From positions 17,265 to 81,264 of IMG/VR virus record IMGVR_UViG_3300032240_001333: a DNA stretch of 64,000 nucleotides; one strand, 5' to 3'. Both the position numbers and the translations under genes were made by a program. The stretch comes from a virus. The notes under the pieces were generated by a model. It saw only the letters and a program-made list of their open reading frames with translations, was not told where the DNA came from and did not search any database. Positions within the stretch are counted from its first letter, which is position 1. Each line of letters opens with the position of its first letter. Positions 30,173 to 36,687 of this stretch are shown piece by piece.

Positions 30173-30442
30173 TTAGTAATCGGTTTCAGGTAGCCACGCT
30201 TCTAGGTGGTGAGCCTCGATAATTGCTAAGGCAGGAGCCTTATCTCTGCCCCTATATGACACGCCTTGAGGCATATCTATCAGGCGATCATAGTCCTCAT
30301 CATAGTACGCATCTATGGCATCAATACATGGTTGTACCATTGATAGCGGAACGGGTGGATAGTGATTACCTTGTAAGTGATAACCAATAGCCATTTCTAA
30401 GTCTAAGTTTTCTGCTAAGTCTATTGCTGTATTTAATCCCAT
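30173..30442 (-). CDS. Hypothetical protein
   Basis: 89 residues (GLNTAIDLAENLDLEMAIGYHLQGNHYPPVPLSMVQPCIDAIDAYYDEDYDRLIDMP). The centre resembles small phage proteins that contain a GYHLQxNHYPPVP motif, function unknown. It starts directly after the stop of the 30443 gene. Confidence 0.7.
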   Translation of the reverse strand: MGLNTAIDLAENLDLEMAIGYHLQGNHYPPVPLSMVQPCIDAIDAYYDEDYDRLIDMPQGVSYRGRDKAPALAIIEAHHLEAWLPETDY

Positions 30443-30718
30443 TTATTCATTCTCCTCTAATATAGTTTCGGATAAGTTTTCTATTTCGTTAATACTATCC
30501 GTCATCTCTTTCATCTCGGTTTCGGATAGTAATACTTTAGTAGTTAGGTCTGCTGTTTTACTAGCAAGACTAGCAGAATAAAGATAAATTAACTTTGCGA
30601 AAGTTTTATCATCTATTTCATTTCTGCGTTCCATTAAGTCCCCTGCTAAGGCTGTAATATCATCATTAAATACTGCTTCCTTAGTTGCTTCTGATATTGC
30701 TATGGCTGTTGCTAACAT
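30443..30718 (-). CDS. Helical hypothetical protein
   Basis: 91 residues, all helical (LATAIAISEATKEAVFNDDITALAGDLMERRNEIDDKTFAKLIYLYSASLASKTADLTTKVLL). Leader AACGAAAGGAAAA; promoter TGTCGGT (30766-30760), N9, TATAAT (30750-30745). Confidence 0.68.
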   Translation of the reverse strand: MLATAIAISEATKEAVFNDDITALAGDLMERRNEIDDKTFAKLIYLYSASLASKTADLTTKVLLSETEMKEMTDSINEIENLSETILEENE

Positions 30719-30770
30719 ATTTTCCTTTCGTTGGTGATGGGCTGATTATACACCAGCCCACCGACATTTA

Positions 30771-31031
30771 CTAAGCCAGTACTATAAGAGCCTGCGTAGC
30801 AAACTCATTAGCAATATCTAACTTTGCTTGGATTTCATCTCTAGTCATATCGGCAGGGTTACCGACAAACTCAGTAATTGCGCCTTGATTGTAAGTTGCA
30901 AACCTACCAGCAGGCAAGTTTTCTACTTTTGGATAAAACTCACCTTTTGGATCTAATAAAGAGTTAAACTTAACTCCATTAACTTCGAATGGATAAACCA
31001 CCCAATTAGTTGTGTCTAGCATTGTTTTCAT
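30771..31031 (-). CDS. Hypothetical protein
   Basis: 86 residues, alpha/beta (TTNWVVYPFEVNGVKFNSLLDPKGEFYPKVENLPAGRFATYNQGAITEFVGNPADMTRDEIQAKLDIANEFA). Leader AACGAAAGGAAA; promoter TGTCAGT (31080-31074), N9, TACAAT (31064-31059). Function unknown. Confidence 0.68.
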   Translation of the reverse strand: MKTMLDTTNWVVYPFEVNGVKFNSLLDPKGEFYPKVENLPAGRFATYNQGAITEFVGNPADMTRDEIQAKLDIANEFATQALIVLA

Positions 31032-31155
31032 TTTATTTCCTTTCGTTTAAGTAGTGGAATTGTAGCAGATCTAACTGACATTTTGTTGCGACACGCCGTC
31101 AGCTCGTAAAAATTTTCAGGGTGTTTTATATCACATTCTTAACGACACGCCCGAC

Positions 31156-31196
31156 CCCGCAGTATTTGCGGGCAAAGCCCCCTTTTGTCAAGGGGG
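31156..31196 (-). terminator. Tandem hairpins after the 31210 unit
   Basis: CCCGCA/TGCGGG (31156-31172) and CCCCCTT/AAGGGGG (31178-31196) follow the last gene of a short leftward operon. Confidence 0.6.
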
Positions 31197-31209
31197 ACAC
31201 GCTGGTTAT

Positions 31210-31302
31210 TTAATAACACTCTCCACATAATGGATAGTAATATTCGCCATCATCAGTAATAAACTGAGTGGTATCTTGATTGCAAGATGAACATTTATTC
31301 AT
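31210..31302 (-). CDS. Tiny zinc-ribbon protein
   Basis: 30 residues: MNKCSSCNQDTTQF...YPLCGECY, two CxxC pairs about 20 residues apart. Coupled to the upstream gene by overlapping TAATG. Confidence 0.62.
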   Translation of the reverse strand: MNKCSSCNQDTTQFITDDGEYYYPLCGECY

Positions 31303-31511
31303 TATAAATCCCCCATTTCTGCGTCAGCCATGCGTGTATTCATATGATCTGCATCAATATCACGCCAGCCAAAGTAAGCCATTTCTGACATATCATAACA
31401 TTCAGGGCAGACATAATCGTCGCCAAAGATTTCATATTCCTCAATAGTTTCGAAAGTCTGAGTAGCACCACAGATTTCGTACATTAAGCAAGCAACTGTT
31501 AGATTTTCCAT
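31302..31511 (-). CDS. Small zinc-finger protein
   Basis: 69 residues: CLMYEICGATQTF (CxxxxxC) and YVCPECYDMSE knuckles, then an acidic tail. Leader AACGAAAGGTGAA; promoter TGTCAGT (31561-31555), N9, TAGTAT (31545-31540). Confidence 0.65.
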   Translation of the reverse strand: MENLTVACLMYEICGATQTFETIEEYEIFGDDYVCPECYDMSEMAYFGWRDIDADHMNTRMADAEMGDL

Positions 31512-31649
31512 TTTAGTTCACCTTTCGTTAAGTAATGGAATACTAACACATCACACTGACATTTCCAAATCGACACGCCGAAATTTTCAGGGCATTTTTA
31601 TCATGTGTCTTAAATCACAAAACGCCCCCACAGCTTTTGCGGGCTTTTT

Positions 31650-31787
31650 CTAATCTGTCAAGTCGACACGCCGTTTATGTTTTAATTTTCTTGTGTATTT
31701 TTTTTTATTGCGAACAGGTTGGGCCGCATTGCTGCGGCGTAATTCCTGAATGCGTTTTACTTTATTTAGAAGAATATTTTGGCACAT
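31650..31787 (-). CDS. Small basic protein with RRSNAA motif
   Basis: 45 residues (MCQNILLNKVKRIQELRRSNAAQPVRNKKKYTRKLKHKRRVDLTD), pI very high. ELRRSNAA..VRNKKKYxRKxKHK matches a short protein type I have seen in several phages, function unknown, possibly nucleic-acid binding. It overlaps the previous gene by 26 nt. Longer in-frame starts exist but lie deep in that gene. Confidence 0.55.
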   Translation of the reverse strand: MCQNILLNKVKRIQELRRSNAAQPVRNKKKYTRKLKHKRRVDLTD

Positions 31788-31953
31788 GATAACCGCTTGC
31801 TTCATGAAATTTAACAACATCAAAACGCTCATTATCTTTTGCAAACATTTCTGCAAAATCGTGAACAGTTTTAGAAAAAACAGCGGGATGAATTTTATCG
31901 CTGATATATTTTAAAATTTCAGCGGTTGCGATATAGTCTTTACGGGTCATCAT
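31762..31953 (-). CDS. Small helical hypothetical protein
   Basis: 63 residues (TRKDYIATAEILKYISDKIHPAVFSKTVHDFAEMFAKDNERFDVVKFHEASGYHVPKYSSK), a pattern common in small phage proteins (DYxxxAExL... FxxDNxRFDxxKFxxA). Overlaps its neighbours. Confidence 0.7.
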   Translation of the reverse strand: MMTRKDYIATAEILKYISDKIHPAVFSKTVHDFAEMFAKDNERFDVVKFHEASGYHVPKYSSK

Positions 31954-32150
31954 TTTGCGGACACCAATCCAATCAAGTTAAAATTTTTAGTATACATTTT
32001 ACCATTAGGCATAGTTAAATTATATCTTGCGTTTTCTACGGCAAAGCCATGATCTTTACATCTAGCAAAAGCCTCAAACGCTTGAAGAGCATCAGAAAAT
32101 TCATGGGTAAATTCTAATTTCCCATCATAGTAAGTAAATAATTTATACAT
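31950..32150 (-). CDS. Small hypothetical protein
   Basis: 66 residues (MYKLFTYYDGKLEFTHEFSDALQAFEAFARCKDHGFAVENARYNLTMPNGKMYTKNFN), ferredoxin-like strand-helix pattern. The ATG at 32150 overlaps the stop of the 32150-32281 gene (TAATG). Confidence 0.66.
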   Translation of the reverse strand: MYKLFTYYDGKLEFTHEFSDALQAFEAFARCKDHGFAVENARYNLTMPNGKMYTKNFNLIGLVSAK

Positions 32151-32281
32151 TAGATCACCCACTCATCTAAAACACAATCACAACTTTCAACATCATAATT
32201 TTTTTCATCGCCCCAAAATACAAATCCTGCGCCACCGCATTCTTCACATTCAATTGCGATTATTTCTTTTATATTTCCCAT
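32150..32281 (-). CDS. Tiny zinc-finger protein
   Basis: 43 residues with CEECGGAGFVFWGDE and SCDC, similar to one DnaJ-type CxxCxGxG knuckle. Leader ACGAAAGGAAAA; promoter TGTCAGC (32333-32327), N9, TATAAT (32317-32312). Confidence 0.65.
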   Translation of the reverse strand: MGNIKEIIAIECEECGGAGFVFWGDEKNYDVESCDCVLDEWVI

Positions 32282-32334
32282 TTAGTTTTCCTTTCGTAGT
32301 TTGTTAATAGAATTATAGCGGATACCGCTGACAC

Positions 32335-32550
32335 CTAGTAGGTGTCAGGGTAAACATCTTCGGGTTTTCCAATCCCGATTACACGATATTTATTACGGAT
32401 CATGCCCGTATCAATTTCGATTAAATAAGCATCAATATATCTGCCAAAAAAAGCAGAATGTTTTTCAGCAGAAACAATTTTTCCGCTGATAGTATCGGAT
32501 GAATAAGTCCTACCGACTAGCAAGTCGGTGTGAGAGTAGATATTAGCCAT
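32335..32550 (-). CDS. Small hypothetical protein
   Basis: 71 residues, beta-rich (TDLLVGRTYSSDTISGKIVSAEKHSAFFGRYIDAYLIEIDTGMIRNKYRVIGIGKPEDVYPD). Leader AACGAAAGGAAAA; promoter TGTCAGT (32600-32594), N9, TAAAAT (32584-32579), inside the palindrome CCCACTGA/TCAGTGGG. Confidence 0.66.
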   Translation of the reverse strand: MANIYSHTDLLVGRTYSSDTISGKIVSAEKHSAFFGRYIDAYLIEIDTGMIRNKYRVIGIGKPEDVYPDTY

Positions 32551-32601
32551 AGTTAGTTTTCCTTTCGTTTATGGTGTAATTTTAACATAACCCACTGACA
32601 A

Positions 32602-32751
32602 TCAGTGGGTTGGCGTTTCCGCCATGATTAGTTTTAATAAACCAATTCGTTGCGATTTGGTTAAATTTAATTTCGCAACAGTTTCGGATTTTATTCCGCC
32701 ATTATTATATTCGAACAAAAGTTCGTTATAGATTTCGCTAAATTCTTTCAT
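32602..32751 (-). CDS. Small HTH-like protein
   Basis: 49 residues (MKEFSEIYNELLFEYNNGGIKSETVAKLNLTKSQRIGLLKLIMAETPTH); KSETVAKLNLTKSQRIGLL could be a helix-turn-helix. Leader AACGAAAGGAAAA; promoter TGTCAGT (32800-32794), N9, TAGAAT (32784-32779). Confidence 0.6.
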   Translation of the reverse strand: MKEFSEIYNELLFEYNNGGIKSETVAKLNLTKSQRIGLLKLIMAETPTH

Positions 32752-32838
32752 TTAGTTTTCCTTTCGTTTAATAGTTTTATTCTAACACCTACCACTGACA
32801 TTTTGCCTATTACTGACCAGTATTTGAGACAGTATTCG

Positions 32839-32854
32839 TGTGATCATAATCACA
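32839..32854. promoter_or_regulatory. Crp/GlxR-like palindrome
   Basis: TGTGA-TCATAA-TCACA, a perfect match to the Crp/GlxR consensus, centred about 74 bases upstream of the predicted start of the 32602 transcript. Confidence 0.6.
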
Positions 32855-32858
32855 CGAG

Positions 32859-32933
32859 TTATCCACGACACGCCCGAAGTTTTCCACAGATTTTCAGGGG
32901 TTTTCCACATCTGTGCATAAACCCTGTGGATAA
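32859..32933. other. DnaA-box cluster, candidate replication origin
   Basis: Four DnaA boxes in 75 bp: TTATCCACG (32859-32867, one mismatch), TTTTCCACA (32880-32888), TTTTCCACA (32901-32909) and TTATCCACA on the other strand (32933-32925). The spacing of about 21-24 bp is near two helical turns. The region is non-coding. Confidence 0.6.
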
Positions 32934-32985
32934 CGCCCACAAAAAGCTGCGGGCCAATGTCGCCATTGTCAAGGCGACACGCCGT

Positions 32986-33084
32986 CTATTTCTTGTGAGT
33001 TTCCTCACATACGCATTTGGTATATGCGCCAGCGTTTAACCTGCCACATTTAGGGCAGGTATAGAAACCAGCAGGATTAGTCAT
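32986..33084 (-). CDS. Tiny zinc-ribbon protein
   Basis: 32 residues: YTCPKCGRLNAGAYTKCVCEETHKK, four Cys in CxxC and CxC. Last of five overlapping tiny genes. The codons for its end contain another TGTGA-N6-TCACA palindrome (32994-33009). Confidence 0.6.
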   Translation of the reverse strand: MTNPAGFYTCPKCGRLNAGAYTKCVCEETHKK

Positions 33085-33190
33085 TTAACCCACCGCTCTT
33101 TACATCGTAGTAGATAGCGTAGACTAGGGCAGATACTACACCTAGCAACGCTAATTGGATGGCGGTGGTGATTAGTCTATTTAGTGTCAT
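33077..33190 (-). CDS. Tiny membrane protein
   Basis: 37 residues with one TM helix (LITTAIQLALLGVVSALVYAIYY) and a short tail DVKSGGLND. Overlaps both neighbours. Confidence 0.58.
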   Translation of the reverse strand: MTLNRLITTAIQLALLGVVSALVYAIYYDVKSGGLND

Positions 33191-33321
33191 TACTTACGAC
33201 CTCTCCATATTTTAATTCCAGCAATTACTACAACAGATACGATAATTAGTTTCCAATCTAGTGCGACATAGAACCAATCGCTATCTACGCAGAAACCATA
33301 TGAGTTTAATTCAATAGTCAT
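33190..33321 (-). CDS. Tiny membrane protein
   Basis: 43 residues with a C-terminal TM helix (LDWKLIIVSVVVIAGIKIW) ending RGRK. One base of its stop is shared with the next start. With the gene at 33077 it may form a small membrane complex (inference). Confidence 0.58.
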   Translation of the reverse strand: MTIELNSYGFCVDSDWFYVALDWKLIIVSVVVIAGIKIWRGRK

Positions 33322-33324
33322 TTA

Positions 33325-33504
33325 TTACTCCGTCCAGTCTAAGGTTAATTCTTGCTCTGCTAATTCATCAAGGCTAATTATATCGGTATCAAAATCGCTA
33401 ACGATATCTTCATCGCCCTCTTGCTTGGCGATAGCCTCTCTCTCGTCCCAATGGCGGTATGCGTCTGCGATATCCGCTTGGATAGTGTCCCATTTAGTCA
33501 TCAT
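33325..33504 (-). CDS. Small acidic hypothetical protein
   Basis: 59 residues, helical then acidic (TIQADIADAYRHWDEREAIAKQEGDEDIVSDFDTDIISLDELAEQELTLDWTE). Starts 2 nt after the stop of the 33506 gene. Unknown. Confidence 0.6.
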   Translation of the reverse strand: MMTKWDTIQADIADAYRHWDEREAIAKQEGDEDIVSDFDTDIISLDELAEQELTLDWTE

Positions 33505-33505
33505 A

Positions 33506-33616
33506 TTAGAAACCCCAGCAATCTGAGCAGATAACTACATCGCTCTCATCGTAGAATATAGAGGACATCTCTACATCGCACACCTTACAATTTAAGGTGA
33601 TTAGTGTGTCGTTCAT
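33506..33616 (-). CDS. Tiny zinc-ribbon protein
   Basis: 36 residues: NCKVCDVEMSS...VVICSDCWGF, two CxxC pairs. First gene of the five-gene unit. Its leader is AACGAAAGAAGG and its promoter TGTCGGT (33671-33665) with a poor -10 (TAAGGT); a Crp-like site (33690-33705) lies about 54 bases upstream of the start point. Confidence 0.62.
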   Translation of the reverse strand: MNDTLITLNCKVCDVEMSSIFYDESDVVICSDCWGF

Positions 33617-33689
33617 TTTCTTACCTTCTTTCGTTTTTGTTATGGTGAAACCTTATCATACCCCACCGACAAAGCGCAAGCCTTGCCGA

Positions 33690-33705
33690 TGTGATGTTGC
33701 TCACA
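33690..33705. promoter_or_regulatory. Crp/GlxR-like palindrome
   Basis: TGTGA-TGTTGC-TCACA between the 33706 gene and the promoter at 33650-33671. Confidence 0.6.
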
Positions 33706-33930
33706 TTAGTAGGCACCATAGGTGCCATCCTTTAGTGATTGGATAGTAGTCAATACATGGTCAATAGCCATCATGACTATCTCTTTATCAGAGCGGTCTT
33801 GATAAGCCCAATGATCCTTATAGTAGACATATGCTTGCTCATATGTCCAGCAATAAGTATCGTGATAATACTTAAGCGTAGGAGATAGCGTTTCATACGC
33901 CTCATTTATTTCTTTTATCATAGTTATCAT
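33706..33930 (-). CDS. Hypothetical protein
   Basis: 74 residues, aromatic and helical (INEAYETLSPTLKYYHDTYCWTYEQAYVYYKDHWAYQDRSDKEIVMMAIDHVLTTI). First gene of the leftward block. Its mRNA has the longest leader here, about 100 nt, containing a duplicated 17-mer; RBS AACGAAAGGA. Confidence 0.66.
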   Translation of the reverse strand: MITMIKEINEAYETLSPTLKYYHDTYCWTYEQAYVYYKDHWAYQDRSDKEIVMMAIDHVLTTIQSLKDGTYGAY

Positions 33931-34295
33931 ATTTATATCCTTTCGTTGATATATATTGAGCGGTTATTTGCTAGGCTCACCTTTCGGATTATTTGCTAGG
34001 CTCACGCTCTAATTCTTTATTTAATTTATACTATAATCATATAAGAGGGGACTGACATTTTGCAAGTCACAAATCGGACATGTCGGACATTTTGAAAACT
34101 TTTTTTGGAAAATCGTGTGATACTCCTCACATATGGTCGCTCTAAAGGGATAAATCGGACATTTCAAAATGGTGTATCATACAAAATAAAAATATATTAA
34201 CATTTTGTGAAATCTGAAATACTAGTCGACTAGGATTATATGTGTATATATGAGATATATTTTAGTTAACTAAGATATTAATGTATAATTTAAAT
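33931..34295. promoter_or_regulatory. Divergent control region at the start of the leftward block
   Basis: No gene in 365 bases. Contents: a direct repeat TTATTTGCTAGGCTCAC at 33964-33980 and 33989-34005; leftward promoter TGTCAGT (34057-34051), N9, TATGAT (34041-34036); ACAAATCGGACAT (34069-34081) followed by GTCGGACAT, and AAATCGGACAT again at 34152-34162; a Crp/GlxR palindrome TGTGA-TACTCC-TCACA (34116-34131); and a rightward TATAAT (34284-34289) for the leaderless gene at 34296. Confidence 0.65.
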
Positions 34296-34916
34296 ATGAT
34301 TCCTAAAATAATATGGCAAACCCATGAATGGGAGTTGGCGAATCTTCCAGATACTTTTAAAGAAAGCATGAATAGTTGGAAAGGCATAAATCCTACATGG
34401 GATTATAAATATATAAGTGCCAGAGAAAGATTAGATCATATTAGAGATTATGGCGGGGAAGAACTTTTAAAATACTATAAAGAGTGTAATAAACTTACTC
34501 AAGCAGATCTATGGAGATATCTAATTCTATATAAATTTGGCGGGGTATACTCAGATATGGATTTTAAATGCATTTCGCCTATAGACCAGATAATAGAAGA
34601 ATCATATAAAGAAAATTCAATAATATTACATTCATTTATGGAAAATCAAACAGATCCTTTTGTCAATAGCGTTATAGGATCAGATGCTAGTCAACCAGTA
34701 TTTAAAAGACTAATAGAAGATGCTATAGAAAAGTTTAAATCTCTCCCAGTAGATAAAAATAATCTATATTGTCAACATGGATGTTGTTATAATAGTGATA
34801 GAGAATGTAATGGTAGAGATGATTATCATTTAGGATGGGAGTATTTTTCTATGCATATTCAAAGACATGGGTCTCTTATTTCGCCGACGTTGCACTTGAT
34901 TGCTCAACCATTTTAG
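34296..34916 (+). CDS. Glycosyltransferase with DXD motif (GT32/OCH1-like)
   Basis: 206 residues. IPKIIWQTHEWELANLPDTF is the classic start of the Gly_transf_sug group; ADLWRYLILYKFGGVYSDMDF holds the metal- and sugar-nucleotide-binding DMD. Late NSVIGSDASQPVFKRLI and GWEYFSMHIQRHGSL complete the domain. It would transfer a sugar, perhaps to virion fibres or host envelope. The ATG at 34296 lies six bases after TATAAT; an earlier ATG is part of that promoter. Confidence 0.85.
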   Translation: MIPKIIWQTHEWELANLPDTFKESMNSWKGINPTWDYKYISARERLDHIRDYGGEELLKYYKECNKLTQADLWRYLILYKFGGVYSDMDFKCISPIDQIIEESYKENSIILHSFMENQTDPFVNSVIGSDASQPVFKRLIEDAIEKFKSLPVDKNNLYCQHGCCYNSDRECNGRDDYHLGWEYFSMHIQRHGSLISPTLHLIAQPF

Positions 34917-34925
34917 GATATATGT

Positions 34926-35609
34926 ATGCACAATGTATATTTAATTGGTGATTGTCATACAACTAGAATTTATCAACATCATGATTTTAATAGTAAAGAT
35001 ATTGATTTAAAAATTTGGGGCAAGGCTGGATTAAATGCTTGGGATATAGCTTTTGATATAGAAGAATTAAAAAGAAATAATACAAAGGCTTCTAATATAG
35101 AATATGGAGACTTAGAAGATTGGCCAAGTGTATTACATTTTAATGATATAAAAGATGATGGATTAATATTAGCTTGGGCTGGGTATATAGATATAAAATA
35201 TAATTTACCTAAATACAAAAATTCTGAAAAAGTAGTTATTAACTATATAAACTCTTTAATAAAGGCATTTCCAAATTCTAAAATTAAAATAATAGAACCA
35301 CATCCTCAATTTGTAGAAGATATGATTAGAAAAGGGGAGGGACATGAAGGATTTGATTATGAGACCAGAGAAAAACAAAATAAAGAGTTTTGCAAAGCTC
35401 TCCAGAAGTATTCGTTAGAATTTGGTCTAGGTTTTACTATTACTCAACAACAAATATATGAAGCAGCTGGATTAGATAAATTTACTATACTAGATACAAT
35501 AAAAGGATTTCATCCAGATGATGTAGTAGATGGATTACATCCTAAATATAGAGTAGGCATCTATAATATGTTTATGGATGAGATATATGGGATATTAAGT
35601 ATAAGATAG
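34926..35609 (+). CDS. SGNH-hydrolase-like protein
   Basis: 227 residues. YLIGDCHTTRIY in the block I position (with Cys where GDSH/S is usual), ILAWAGYIDIKYNL, KIIEPHPQF and the final DVVDGLHPKYR (Asp-x-x-His) fit the SGNH esterase fold, also common in glycan-related gene sets. The nucleophile is Cys or absent, so catalysis is uncertain. Follows the sugar transferase by 9 nt, suggesting a shared glycan task. Confidence 0.6.
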   Translation: MHNVYLIGDCHTTRIYQHHDFNSKDIDLKIWGKAGLNAWDIAFDIEELKRNNTKASNIEYGDLEDWPSVLHFNDIKDDGLILAWAGYIDIKYNLPKYKNSEKVVINYINSLIKAFPNSKIKIIEPHPQFVEDMIRKGEGHEGFDYETREKQNKEFCKALQKYSLEFGLGFTITQQQIYEAAGLDKFTILDTIKGFHPDDVVDGLHPKYRVGIYNMFMDEIYGILSIR

Positions 35610-35639
35610 TCTCTTAATTCCGCCGATGCACTTTTATTT

Positions 35640-36464
35640 TTATATATAAAACTTTTTGTATTGATCTGGGACTACGCCATTTATTTTTGCTCCTGGATTA
35701 ACTCTTTTTACTTGTTCTTCCGTAAGCATTGATCCATCATCATTTACATATGGATTATTTACAAATTGATCAGATTTGCCTTCTTCTACCTGCCAGTGTC
35801 CTTTAATCATATATTTTTCTCCACTTCTTATTTCATGAGCTGTGTGTGGATATATATGCGGTTTTAATGGTGGAAATATAATTACACTAAAAGGTTTTGG
35901 TTTTAACCAAAATGTAATAAGATCTTTATTTTTTTCATGGTCTGGTGGGTACAGGCCATTTGGACCTTCTGTAAGATTACCATTTATTACTTCTATTCTT
36001 TTATCAGCACTTGGTAAACTAAAAGATAATTCTCCGCCCTCGTAGTCATCATTTAAATACATTAATACCGAATAGCTTTTTAAATTAATAGGAACAGTGT
36101 CTATATGTGTTATGTAAACAGTTCCTGGGCAATGCCTGTCAATATGACTAAATTCATCAAATGGCTTTTGAGCATCTATATGCTTATCATTAGAGTAGTG
36201 AATTGATGCTTCAACAAATGCTTTGCTTATAATTTCATTTACTTTAGGATGAGTTTGTTTACTAAATTCTTTTCTATAAGCTACCATTCCACTTTGATTT
36301 GCTTTTATTTCTGGATCTCGGTCTGGGTTATATATTTTACCAGTATCATATATTTTTACCCAATTTTCAGGTTTATTTAATATTGATAAAATATATTGTG
36401 CGTCTTCTTCATTAATTAAATCTGTATAGTAATAACAATTTTCATCTAATTTTTCAATATTCAT
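35640..36464 (-). CDS. 2OG-Fe(II) oxygenase
   Basis: 274 residues. HxD in YITHIDTVPIN, core LMYLNDDYEGGELSFSLP, a 40-residue insert, IIFPPLKPHIYPHTAHEI with the distal His, and a Lys (GEKYMIKGHWQ) where Arg is usual. The C-terminal 40 residues are extra. Leaderless: TACAAT (36476-36471) ends six bases before the ATG at 36464. Confidence 0.85.
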   Translation of the reverse strand: MNIEKLDENCYYYTDLINEEDAQYILSILNKPENWVKIYDTGKIYNPDRDPEIKANQSGMVAYRKEFSKQTHPKVNEIISKAFVEASIHYSNDKHIDAQKPFDEFSHIDRHCPGTVYITHIDTVPINLKSYSVLMYLNDDYEGGELSFSLPSADKRIEVINGNLTEGPNGLYPPDHEKNKDLITFWLKPKPFSVIIFPPLKPHIYPHTAHEIRSGEKYMIKGHWQVEEGKSDQFVNNPYVNDDGSMLTEEQVKRVNPGAKINGVVPDQYKKFYI

Positions 36465-36501
36465 ATACACATTGTAGCAAATATAGTATACTAATATAGA
36501 T

Positions 36502-36574
36502 TGGTCCATAGCTCAGTTGGCAGAGCGCAGAGCTGTTAACTCTGATGTCCCAGGTTCGAGCCCTGGTGGACCAG
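36502..36574 (+). tRNA. tRNA-Asn (GTT)
   Basis: Cloverleaf: acceptor TGGTCCA/TGGACCA, D arm GCTC/GAGC, anticodon stem CAGAG/CTCTG with loop CTGTTAA, T arm CCAGG/CCTGG, discriminator G. CCA not encoded. Confidence 0.93.
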
Positions 36575-36594
36575 CATATTACAAGGAGGTAGAT

Positions 36595-36687
36595 ATGGAA
36601 CCCAATAAAATGACACCTAAAGGATTATTTACAATTGGTGTATTTATTATGGCTTTAGTAATTTTTTCCATTGTTATAGCATCTTGA
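36595..36687 (+). CDS. Tiny membrane protein
   Basis: 30 residues (MEPNKMTPKGLFTIGVFIMALVIFSIVIAS), one TM helix. AAGGAGG lies 6 nt before the ATG, directly after the tRNA. The stop overlaps the TTG start of the next gene. Confidence 0.6.
   Translation: MEPNKMTPKGLFTIGVFIMALVIFSIVIAS

Noticed and set aside
34281-34295. Upstream ATG of the 34296 glycosyltransferase
   Set aside because: It lies within the -10 box itself, and MIPKIIWQT is the usual start of the family.
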